A stretch of 35,333 bases of DNA, taken from the NCBI GenBank assembly GCA_004557645.1, contig SFGI01000021.1, forward strand, positions 1 to 35,333, read 5' to 3'. Shown one piece after another: positions 24,813 through 31,989 of this stretch; positions within the stretch are counted from its first letter, which is position 1, and every line of letters begins with the position of its first letter. Source of the DNA: [Eubacterium] saphenum. GTDB lineage: Bacteria > Bacillota > Clostridia > Lachnospirales > Anaerotignaceae. The position numbers and the translations under genes were made by a program. The notes beneath the pieces were generated by a model. That model was not told the origin of the DNA. It did no database searches and saw nothing but the letters and a program-made list of their open reading frames with translations.

Positions 24813-24850
24813 TGCAAACGTTTCCAGAAACGTTACCGGGAACGTTTCCA
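24813..24850 (-). promoter_or_regulatory. Three tandem LacI/cre-like operators, 12 bp apart
   Basis: AACGTT occurs at 24817-24822, 24829-24834 and 24841-24846, exactly 12 bp apart centre to centre. On the minus strand the units read GGAAACGTTCCC, GGTAACGTTTCT and GGAAACGTTTGC. These are CG-centred palindromes of the type bound by LacI-family proteins. The unit at 24813-24826 also comes close to the CcpA cre consensus. They lie between about +8 and +45 of the predicted transcript, where a bound repressor would block RNA polymerase. Confidence 0.75.
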
Positions 24851-24864
24851 GAAAGTACATTTTT

Positions 24865-24893
24865 ATGATAGCAACTTTTTGTCCCACTGTCAA
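24865..24893 (-). promoter_or_regulatory. Promoter of the alpha-glucan operon
   Basis: A perfect TTGACA -35 (24893-24888), a 17-bp spacer and a TATCAT -10 (24870-24865). The operators begin about 8 bases after the predicted start. Confidence 0.87.
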
Positions 24894-25181
24894 TTCCCCT
24901 TTGTGCATTTTCGTAGAAAACCACAAAAGCATCTGCTCACTTTATGGCGGTTTGCACAGTACTGGTAATTTATACCATTATTTTCACTGATTTTTCGGAT
25001 AAAAAACCCGTTTCTCAAAGGATTTTTTATTCGAAATGCCCTATTCCAGACCTTCTCACCTGAGAAAACCAGCTTTTCCATTAGCTTTCCCCATAAATCA
25101 GAGATTTTTCTTGTGAGAGAAAAGTTTTAGCAAAAAATAAGTATATTGAACCGAAACTGTAACTTCCATAAATCTTGCTTA

Positions 25182-25210
25182 TTGTCTGAACCCTGTTTCT
25201 TTGGTAAAAT
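25182..25210 (+). promoter_or_regulatory. Promoter of the HAD phosphatase / ABC-F pair
   Basis: The -35 TTGTCT (25182-25187), 17-bp spacer and -10 TAAAAT (25205-25210) would give a very short leader of about 17 bases before the ATG at 25234, including the AGGTGGG ribosome site. Confidence 0.72.
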
Positions 25211-25233
25211 AAAAATGTTAGGCAGGTGGGACT

Positions 25234-26076
25234 ATGACAAAAATCAAGCTGATCGCCTCCGATTTGGACGGCACACTATTGACAAGCAAAAAAGAGATCA
25301 CGCCCCGTTTATATCAGGCGTTGAAAAAAATAGATGAAATGGGCATCTATTTTGTCCCTTCCACAGGGAGACCCTTCGGTTCTCTCCCCCGGGATGTAAA
25401 AGAGCTGCCCTTTTTAAAATACGTCATCACCAGCAACGGTGCTTCCGTGTATGATGCTCAGGAAAACTATGATATCGTGCAGAATTTTCTGACTCCCGAA
25501 GCGGTGGATATCACTTTGGAGATCGCAAAGGAGTTGCCTGTTATCATAGAATTTTTCAAAGACGGCAAGGCATACATCGCAAAAGAGGTTTTCGATGACC
25601 TCTCCCCTTATCACCTGACGGAAAGCCACATCCATTACATAAAGACCACCCGCATCCCTGTTGAGGATTTCTTTGGCGAGATTGAAAGAAACAAATCCGC
25701 TCTGGAGAATATCAATCTGGTTTTCAGTGATATGGAGCTGAGAAAACAGACCTGGGATTTCTTGCAGTCCAAAGACCACGCCTCTGTGACGGCATCCTCC
25801 CCGAAAAATATCGAGATCACCTCGAAGGATGCCACCAAAGCACGGGCATTGGAAAAGCTTTGCCAAGTGCTAGGCATCCAACGGGAAAATACCCTTGCCA
25901 TGGGCGATGGGGATAACGACCTGCCCATGCTCCGCTTCGCAGGGGTCGGTGTTGTCATGGCAAATGGCGAAGAACACGTAAAAAATGCGGCAGATCTGAT
26001 CGCCGATGACTGCAATGATTTTGGCGCAGCAAAAATATTAGAACAAATCATAGAGCAAAAAGGAGTTTTAGAATGA
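25234..26076 (+). CDS. HAD-superfamily Cof-type phosphatase
   Basis: The 280-residue protein has HAD motif I DLDGTLL (Asp nucleophile near residue 10), motif II STGRP, a lysine of motif III in DATKARAL and motif IV MGDGDNDLPML, with a large C2-type cap between II and III. Cof/YkrA-type enzymes hydrolyse sugar phosphates, nucleotide phosphates or flavin mononucleotide. The substrate cannot be told from sequence. It overlaps the ABC-F start by four bases (ATGA), so the two are coupled. It is transcribed away from the glucan operon. Confidence 0.93.
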   Translation: MTKIKLIASDLDGTLLTSKKEITPRLYQALKKIDEMGIYFVPSTGRPFGSLPRDVKELPFLKYVITSNGASVYDAQENYDIVQNFLTPEAVDITLEIAKELPVIIEFFKDGKAYIAKEVFDDLSPYHLTESHIHYIKTTRIPVEDFFGEIERNKSALENINLVFSDMELRKQTWDFLQSKDHASVTASSPKNIEITSKDATKARALEKLCQVLGIQRENTLAMGDGDNDLPMLRFAGVGVVMANGEEHVKNAADLIADDCNDFGAAKILEQIIEQKGVLE

Positions 26077-27629
26077 GTATTTTGAATGTAGTGAAGCTCA
26101 GCCATGGCTTTGGCGACAGAGCGATTTTCACAGACGTTTCCTTCCGCCTGCTGAAAGGCGAACATGTCGGCTTTGTTGGTGCCAACGGCGAAGGCAAATC
26201 CACATTTATGAATATCATCACCGGCAAGCTGATGCCCGATGAAGGCAAAATTGAATGGAGTAAAAACGTACGTGTTGGGTATCTGGATCAGCATACAGTT
26301 CTGGAAAAAGGCCAGACCATTCGGGACGTACTGCAGTCCGCCTTCGGATATCTCTTCGATCTGGAAGCCCAAATGAATGCCTACTATGCGGAAATGGCAG
26401 AAGCTGACCCAGACCGCATGGAATTTCTGATGGAAGAAACCGGCAGTATTCAGGAAATGCTGGATCACCATGATTTCTATATCATTGATTCCAAGGTAGA
26501 AGAAATCGGTCGTGCCTTGGGCTTGGCGGATATCGGCTTCGACAGAGATGTGACAGAGCTTTCCGGCGGTCAGAGAACAAAGGTCCTGATGGCAAAGCTG
26601 CTGCTGGAAAAACCCGATATTCTCCTGCTGGACGAGCCTACCAACTATCTGGATGAAAACCATATCGAATGGCTGAAACGCTACCTGATCGATTATGAGA
26701 ACGCCTTTATTCTCATTTCCCATGATATCCCCTTCCTGAACAGCGTTGTCAACCTGATCTATCATGTGGAAAATTCTGAAATCACTAGATATGTCGGCAA
26801 TTATGATAAATTCCAGGAAGTCTATGCCATGAAGAAAGCTCAGCTGGAGGCGGCCTACCGCAAACAACAGCAGGAAATCGAAGACCTGAAGGATTTCGTT
26901 GCCAGAAACAAAGCCCGTGTTGCCACCAGAAATATGGCCATGAGCCGACAGAAGAAGCTGGATAAAATGGATGTCATCGAACTGGCCAAGGAAAAACCCA
27001 AGCCGGAATTCAATTTCAAGGAAGCCCGTGCCTCCGGCAGATATATCTTCCAGACAGAAGATCTGGTCATCGGCTATGATAAGCCCCTTTCCAAGCCCCT
27101 GAACCTTTCCATGGAACGGGGACAGAAGATCGCTTTGGTGGGCGCAAACGGGATCGGGAAGACCACTCTGCTGAAAAGCATCATTGGTGAGATCCCTCCC
27201 CTCAGCGGCAAAACAGAACTGGGCGATTATCTCTATACCGGCTATTTTGAACAGGAAAAGAAGTATACAGAAAACGTGACCTGCATCGATGAAATCTGGA
27301 AGGAATTCCCCTCCTATACCCAGTATGAAGTCCGCTCCGCTCTGGCAAAATGCGGCCTGACCACAAAGCATATCGAAAGCATGGTAAAAGTGCTCAGCGG
27401 CGGCGAACAGGCGAAGGTACGCCTGTGCAAGCTCATCAATAACGAAACCAACGTATTGCTGCTGGACGAACCGACCAACCATCTGGACGTAGATGCAAAG
27501 GAGGAGCTGAAACGGGCATTAAAAGCCTACAAAGGCAGCATCCTGCTCATCTGCCACGAACCGGAATTTTACCGTGATGTGGTGACAGAAGTTTGGAACT
27601 GCGAGGATTGGACAACGGTACAACTGTAA
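26073..27629 (+). CDS. ABC-F family ATPase (YkpA/YbiT-like ribosome-associated protein)
   Basis: A 518-residue protein with two ABC domains and no membrane segment. Domain 1 has Walker A GANGEGKST, signature LSGGQRTK and Walker B LLLDEPTNYLD. Domain 2 has GANGIGKTT, LSGGEQAK and LLLDEPTNHLD. A charged linker of about 80 residues between them (about 250-330) matches the P-site tRNA interaction motif of ABC-F proteins. The second H-loop reads CHEPEFY rather than SHDRxF, as I recall for the YkpA branch. ABC-F proteins act on stalled or idle ribosomes; some give antibiotic resistance. Nothing here points to resistance in particular. It is followed by a strong terminator. Confidence 0.93.
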   Translation: MSILNVVKLSHGFGDRAIFTDVSFRLLKGEHVGFVGANGEGKSTFMNIITGKLMPDEGKIEWSKNVRVGYLDQHTVLEKGQTIRDVLQSAFGYLFDLEAQMNAYYAEMAEADPDRMEFLMEETGSIQEMLDHHDFYIIDSKVEEIGRALGLADIGFDRDVTELSGGQRTKVLMAKLLLEKPDILLLDEPTNYLDENHIEWLKRYLIDYENAFILISHDIPFLNSVVNLIYHVENSEITRYVGNYDKFQEVYAMKKAQLEAAYRKQQQEIEDLKDFVARNKARVATRNMAMSRQKKLDKMDVIELAKEKPKPEFNFKEARASGRYIFQTEDLVIGYDKPLSKPLNLSMERGQKIALVGANGIGKTTLLKSIIGEIPPLSGKTELGDYLYTGYFEQEKKYTENVTCIDEIWKEFPSYTQYEVRSALAKCGLTTKHIESMVKVLSGGEQAKVRLCKLINNETNVLLLDEPTNHLDVDAKEELKRALKAYKGSILLICHEPEFYRDVVTEVWNCEDWTTVQL

Positions 27630-27642
27630 AAAACATAAAAAT

Positions 27643-27674
27643 AAGGCTGCTGCAAAAAACAGTAGCCTTTTTCT
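27643..27674. terminator. Bidirectional terminator between ABC-F and DUF4080 genes
   Basis: A 10-bp stem AAGGCTGCTG / CAGTAGCCTT (one G-T pair; 27643-27652 with 27660-27669) is followed on the plus strand by TTTTTC and on the minus strand by ATTTTTATG. It ends both converging genes. Confidence 0.9.
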
Positions 27675-27678
27675 TTGT

Positions 27679-29415
27679 TCATTTTCTTTCCTGCGCCAGC
27701 AGTTCTTCCACTTCTTCCATGGAGATCACCAGATATTCGGCATTCCCCAACAGGTCTTTGTGTCCATAATCCAGCAGGATTGCCTTCGGCTCCTCCTCCC
27801 CAAACACATCCAGATAGGTCTGCTTGATGAGGACTTTCTTTTCCGCATCGGCATAGCCAGGAATATATTTCTGTACCAGCTTTGCCGTGATCCGCTCATA
27901 TTCCTGCCCATTTCCGCCAACTTTCAGCCATACAGGCAATTTTTTCGGCTTCTCATGCAAAGCGATATCGAATTTCAATGCCCATTGGAATTTCTGCAAA
28001 TCCACTTTCTCATTTTTCTGCACAAAATCCCAAAGCACATCGCAAAGCCCCAGCTTGGAAAGGGATTTATACTGACAGCCCTCCGCCAGCCAAAATTGAG
28101 ACAATGCTTCGAAGAAGGCAAAGGGGCTTTCATACAAGGGCACCAGATAAGCCAGCGTATGCAGGAATTTGCCGCTGTTGTAATAAGTCTCCACCATTTC
28201 TTCGATATATTTCAAGCGCAGCGTATCTTCAAAGGAAAGCATGTGGGTCGTCAAAACCTCATAGGGGGCAGTATCGTGATAAACGATATCAAAATCTTTC
28301 TGCTTCTGATGCAGCATAGACCCCTTCAGCACCTTCAAAAAGCCCAGCTGCAGCTGTTCCGGCTCCAAAGCATACACATCGTTGAAGGAACGCCCAAAGG
28401 AAGCATAATCCTCATAGGGCAGCCCTGCGATCAGGTCTAAATGCTGATGGATATTTCCCCCGGCTTTGATCTGCTTCACGATGCCCGAAAGTTTTTCAAA
28501 ATCCACATTTCGATTGATGGCTTGGATGGTATGGGGATTAGTGGACTGAACGCCGATTTCAAACTGGAACAGCCCTTTTCGTACCGTTTTCAGAAAATCG
28601 ATGGTTTCCTGATCGATCAGGTCTGCGGTCATTTCAAAATGGAAATTGGTCACGCCATTGTCATGCTCATGGAGATATTTCCAGATCGCCATGGCGTGGC
28701 TTTTGCGGCAGTTGAAGGTTCTGTCAATGAATTTGACCTGCCGCACCTCTGCATCCAAGAATTTCTGCAAGTCGGGCAGCACCTTTTCCAAAGGAACGAA
28801 CCGCACCCCCCGCTCCACAGAGGACAGGCAATATCCACAGCTATAGGGGCAGCCACGGGAGGATTCATAATAGATGATCTGGTTTTCCACATCAGAAAAA
28901 TCTGCTTCATAGGGGAAGGGCAGCAGCGCCAAGTCCAAAGGCGCTTCCTGCATGGTCGAAATGATTTTTTCCCCTTTGCGGAAGGTCAGGCTGCCGATCT
29001 CTTCTAAAGAGGCAGGCGCATCAAAATCCAAATGATTCAGCAGCTTGCTGAATACAATCTCCCCTTCTCCCCGCAGGACGATATCCACCGCAGGGTTTTC
29101 CCGCAGGAAAGCTTCGCTTTCATAGCTGACCTCCGGCCCGCCAAAGCCAAGGATACAATCGGGCAGGATCTTTTTCAGCAAAGGGCAAAGCTGCCGCAGC
29201 ATCTCCACGTTCCAGATATATGCGGAAAACAAGATCACATCGGGCTGCAGGCGAAACAATTCCTCCGCAATGAAATCCAACCGCTGATTGATGGTAAACT
29301 CCCGTGTCAGCACGTTATGTTTTTTATTGTTATCCTGAAAGCGGCTCAGATAGCGCAATGCCAGATTAGAATGGATATACTTCGCATTCAGTGCTGCAAG
29401 AACAACTTTTTTCAT
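27679..29415 (-). CDS. B12-binding radical SAM protein with DUF4080 C-terminal domain
   Basis: An N-terminal cobalamin-binding-like domain (about 1-125; opening VVLAALNAKYIHSNLALRYL, then GFGGPEVS) precedes a radical SAM core with the CX3CX2C motif CPYSCGYC near residue 190. A C-terminal region of about 180 residues matches DUF4080 proteins of Clostridia. The chemistry is unknown; class B radical SAM enzymes often methylate or rearrange unactivated carbons. The ATG at 29415 lies 6 bases after GAGGA and is preferred over the ATG at 29421, giving 578 residues. It starts 17 bp after hydF in the same operon, which is unusual context and may link it to hydrogenase maturation or anaerobic metabolism. 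That link is inference. Confidence 0.88.
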   Translation of the reverse strand: MKKVVLAALNAKYIHSNLALRYLSRFQDNNKKHNVLTREFTINQRLDFIAEELFRLQPDVILFSAYIWNVEMLRQLCPLLKKILPDCILGFGGPEVSYESEAFLRENPAVDIVLRGEGEIVFSKLLNHLDFDAPASLEEIGSLTFRKGEKIISTMQEAPLDLALLPFPYEADFSDVENQIIYYESSRGCPYSCGYCLSSVERGVRFVPLEKVLPDLQKFLDAEVRQVKFIDRTFNCRKSHAMAIWKYLHEHDNGVTNFHFEMTADLIDQETIDFLKTVRKGLFQFEIGVQSTNPHTIQAINRNVDFEKLSGIVKQIKAGGNIHQHLDLIAGLPYEDYASFGRSFNDVYALEPEQLQLGFLKVLKGSMLHQKQKDFDIVYHDTAPYEVLTTHMLSFEDTLRLKYIEEMVETYYNSGKFLHTLAYLVPLYESPFAFFEALSQFWLAEGCQYKSLSKLGLCDVLWDFVQKNEKVDLQKFQWALKFDIALHEKPKKLPVWLKVGGNGQEYERITAKLVQKYIPGYADAEKKVLIKQTYLDVFGEEEPKAILLDYGHKDLLGNAEYLVISMEEVEELLAQERK

Positions 29416-29432
29416 TTTCATTCCTCACTTTT

Positions 29433-30614
29433 TTAAATCCCGAAAGGTGCTAGGCTCCGTTCCAGAATGCCGTTGATATAGGCGATACAGATGCCGTAAT
29501 TGGTCATGGGAATCCCCTGATCCTCTGCACATTTCAGGCGATATTTTATTTCTCTTTCGTTGAGCATACAGCCGCCGCAATGGACGATCAGCCTGTAGGG
29601 CGACAAATCCAAGGGAAATTCTGTGCCGCTGGTAAATGCAAACTGCAGGTCTTTTCCCGTATGTTCCCTGATCCAGCGAGGCAGCTTCACCGTGCCGATA
29701 TCCTCGCACTGGCGGTGGTGAGTACAGCCTTCGGAAATCAGGACGGTATCCCCATCCTGCAGCTGTTCCAAGGCTCTTGCCCCTTTTACATTGGGCTCCA
29801 AATCGCCTTTATATCTCGCCATCAGAATAGAAAAAGAAGTCAACTGAATATCCGCAGGCACCTCTTTTGAAACCTTTCCGAATATCTGGCTGTCTGTGAT
29901 GACAAGCTTCGGTTTTCTGCCAAGGGAATGCAAGGCTTCCTGCAATTCATGATCCCTTGTGACAACAGAAACTGCTCCCGCCTCCAGGATATCCCGAATG
30001 GTCTGCTGCTGGGGCAGGATCAGCCTGCCCTTGGGTGCCGCAGAATCGATGGGCACCACCAAAACTGCCAGATCATTGGGTTCCAGCAAATCACCTACGA
30101 TTTTCCGTGTCATATCTTCTCTGGGCACAAGGGCGGCGATGCGCTCCTTCAATTCGTAGATATTCTGACCCGTTTTGGCACTGACGGAGATTTCATTTTC
30201 TTCATCCTGCTCCGCCGCCTGCAGGTCAGATTTATTCTTTACGATAATATAAGGTATGTTTTTTTCGCGGATGCGTTCCAAGATAGCCGCATCCGCCGCC
30301 GTCCTGCCAACGGAACCATCGATGACAACTACGGCGATATCTGTTTTATTCAACACCTGATAAGCCTTCTGCACCCGCAGCTTTCCCAGTTCCCCTTCAT
30401 CATCCAGACCAGGGGTATCGATGATCACCACAGGCCCCAAAGGCAGCAATTCCATGGCTTTCAGGACAGGGTCTGTGGTCGTTCCCGCCACATCGGAAAC
30501 GATGGCCAGATTTTGCCCTGTCATAGCATTGATGATGCTGGATTTTCCCGCATTCCGCCTGCCGAAAATCCCAATATGGATCCGTTCCGCCATCGGCGTA
30601 TTATTCAATCCCAT
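29433..30614 (-). CDS. hydF: [FeFe]-hydrogenase H-cluster maturation GTPase HydF
   Basis: HydF is the scaffold on which HydE and HydG build the diiron subcluster that is handed to the hydrogenase. The GTPase domain has G1 GRRNAGKSS (18-26), G3 DTPGLDDEG and G4 KNKSD. The C-terminal Fe-S domain has CTH (297-299) and, about 45 residues later, HCGGC (345-349), matching the HydF cluster motif. The 393-residue length is normal. The start follows AGGAGGAG, which overlaps the hydE stop. The hydG gene and a hydrogenase gene are not in the window. Confidence 0.96.
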   Translation of the reverse strand: MGLNNTPMAERIHIGIFGRRNAGKSSIINAMTGQNLAIVSDVAGTTTDPVLKAMELLPLGPVVIIDTPGLDDEGELGKLRVQKAYQVLNKTDIAVVVIDGSVGRTAADAAILERIREKNIPYIIVKNKSDLQAAEQDEENEISVSAKTGQNIYELKERIAALVPREDMTRKIVGDLLEPNDLAVLVVPIDSAAPKGRLILPQQQTIRDILEAGAVSVVTRDHELQEALHSLGRKPKLVITDSQIFGKVSKEVPADIQLTSFSILMARYKGDLEPNVKGARALEQLQDGDTVLISEGCTHHRQCEDIGTVKLPRWIREHTGKDLQFAFTSGTEFPLDLSPYRLIVHCGGCMLNEREIKYRLKCAEDQGIPMTNYGICIAYINGILERSLAPFGI

Positions 30615-30623
30615 AAGCTCCTC

Positions 30624-31670
30624 CTATTCCACCAGCGAATCCCCGCGGGCAGATACTACACGATAACCGATCTCTTCCATTTCTGCCTGCAGCAGTGCCA
30701 GCCCTTCGGCGGCTTCATCGCCCATGCAGCGTTTATTGTCATATAAGCTGTAAAATTTCCGATTTTCCTTGGGAGAAAGATTGGGCATCACCACATTTGC
30801 CCCCGCAAGGATACCCATTTTCCGCCCATCGGGATGGATGGTACTCAAGGCCGTTGTGGCAGGCAGCAGCACTTTGGGCAGCATCAGCCGCACTGCCCCC
30901 AGCAGAAATAGGGTCAGTTCCAATGTTCCTGCCGTTTCCTTGGCAAAGGGAGTATCCTTATGGGGAATAAAGGGCCCGATGCCTACCATGTGGGGGTTCA
31001 ATTCCTTTAAAAACAGCAAGTCCTCTGCCAGATGTTCCGCCGTCTGCCCCGGGGAACCGACCATAATGCCGCTGCCCACCTGAAAACCAATGTTTCGCAG
31101 GTTCCAAAGGCAATCCTTCCGTTCCTGCAGGCTCAGTTCTTTGGGATGCAGAAATCTGTAATGCTCTTCGTTGGCTGTTTCGTGGCGCAGCAAAAAACGG
31201 TCTGCCCCTGCCTTAAAATAGGCTTCATATTCTTCTTTTTTTCTTTCCCCCACGGAAAGGGTGATGGCGCAATCAGGGAATTCTCCTTTGATCTTTTTAA
31301 TCAAGTCCATCATTTTTTCCTGTGTAAACCAGCCGTCCTCTCCCCCCTGCAGCACGAAGGTACGGAATCCCAATTCATATCCGTTCCTGCAGCAATCGAG
31401 GATTTCCTCCTCCGTCAGGCGGTAGCGATGCAGGTTCTGATTGCTTCTGCGGATGCCGCAATAATAGCAGTTGTTCCTGCAAAAATTAGTGAATTCAATG
31501 AGCCCACGGATATAAACATCCTTTCCGTAGTGCTGCTGACGTATTTTTCTCGCCCGTTCAAAAAGGAATGTATCTGTTTCCTCTGTTCTGCCTTCGATCA
31601 GGCGCACCCATTCCTCTTTTGTCAGGGTCTGTTCTCTCTCCAATTTTTCGATCAACTTTTTCATAGGCAT
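30624..31670 (-). CDS. hydE: [FeFe]-hydrogenase H-cluster radical SAM maturase HydE
   Basis: HydE is a radical SAM enzyme acting on the organometallic precursor of the H-cluster. The SAM cluster cysteines are Cys64, 68 and 71 in FCRNNCYYCG, followed by the HydE/BioB-type TIM barrel (VLQGGEDGWFT, GSGIMVGSPGQT, IGPFIPHKDTPF). The auxiliary cluster cysteines known in Thermotoga HydE are mostly missing, as in many homologues. The ATG at 31670 gives 348 residues, the family norm; longer readings run into the upstream gene. The ribosome site is weak and the upstream stop is only 4 bases away, so translation is probably coupled. Confidence 0.95.
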   Translation of the reverse strand: MPMKKLIEKLEREQTLTKEEWVRLIEGRTEETDTFLFERARKIRQQHYGKDVYIRGLIEFTNFCRNNCYYCGIRRSNQNLHRYRLTEEEILDCCRNGYELGFRTFVLQGGEDGWFTQEKMMDLIKKIKGEFPDCAITLSVGERKKEEYEAYFKAGADRFLLRHETANEEHYRFLHPKELSLQERKDCLWNLRNIGFQVGSGIMVGSPGQTAEHLAEDLLFLKELNPHMVGIGPFIPHKDTPFAKETAGTLELTLFLLGAVRLMLPKVLLPATTALSTIHPDGRKMGILAGANVVMPNLSPKENRKFYSLYDNKRCMGDEAAEGLALLQAEMEEIGYRVVSARGDSLVE

Positions 31671-31674
31671 TTTA

Positions 31675-31932
31675 TCAAACCGTTTTCCCGTAAATCGTTT
31701 TTGTGCTGACACCGGGCAGCATTCCCAGTTTTCCCGAAAGGGCACTGATGGCATCATTGGGCGCATCCATGGCTACACTGATGATGGAAATTTCCTTTTC
31801 CCGATAGGGCAGACCCATTCGCCCGATGATATATTCGCTGTATTCACTCAGCAATTCATTCAGCTGCCCTACAGATTCATGGCTGGTCAAAATGATACCA
31901 ATGAGTGCGATCCTTGTTTCTTTTTCTGTCAT
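31675..31932 (-). CDS. TM1266-type iron-only hydrogenase system regulator
   Basis: This 85-residue protein matches the small ACT-like/NikR-C-like family (Thermotoga TM1266) that is nearly always found beside hydrogenase maturation genes: RIALIGIIL at the start, RMGLPYREKEISIISVAMDA in the middle and SGKLGMLPGVSTKTIYGK at the end. It has no DNA-binding domain, so regulator is a name by association only. The ATG lies 8 bases after AGGAGG. That ribosome site directly follows the U-run of the ygiQ terminator. Confidence 0.9.
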   Translation of the reverse strand: MTEKETRIALIGIILTSHESVGQLNELLSEYSEYIIGRMGLPYREKEISIISVAMDAPNDAISALSGKLGMLPGVSTKTIYGKTV

Positions 31933-31945
31933 TCTTCATTCCTCC

Positions 31946-31978
31946 TAAAAAAGAAAGTCTGCACCAAACGGCGCAGAC
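31946..31978 (-). terminator. Terminator or attenuator between ygiQ and the hyd genes
   Basis: The stem GTCTGC / GCAGAC (31978-31973 with 31962-31957), with inner GCC/GG pairing, is followed on the minus strand by TTTCTTTTTT. The ribosome site of the TM1266-type gene begins immediately after the T-run. Confidence 0.85.
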
Positions 31979-31989
31979 AAACTCTATCA

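Larger units (their letters stand above)
24778..25233. other. Long divergent intergenic region with regulatory content only
   Basis: This 456-base stretch separates the LacI-type gene (-) from the HAD gene (+). It holds the two promoters, the operator array, an AT-rich hairpin (24999-25030: GATAAAAAA-CC with GG-A-TTTTTTAT) and a perfect palindrome (25053-25066: TTCTCA, 2 bases, TGAGAA). A 63-codon minus-strand reading at 24890-25081 has a weak ribosome site and no recognisable domain, so I do not call it a gene. The hairpin with flanking A and T tracts could terminate in either direction, but no gene points into it. Confidence 0.4.

Noticed and set aside
24778..24924. Longer N-terminus for the LacI-type regulator
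   Set aside because: The extra 49 codons cross the promoter and encode a repeat that is just the operator array. The GTG at 24777 has a good ribosome site and gives the family N-terminus.
24890..25081. 63-codon minus-strand reading in the divergent region
   Set aside because: It has a weak ribosome site and no domain, contains a hairpin, and its 3' end runs over the glucan operon -35 box.
25635..27482. 615-codon minus-strand open frame opposite the HAD and ABC-F genes
   Set aside because: It spans two real genes on the opposite strand and contains no known motif.
31671..31766. Longer N-terminus for HydE
   Set aside because: It would overlap the TM1266-type gene by more than 90 bases and adds residues not found in HydE.
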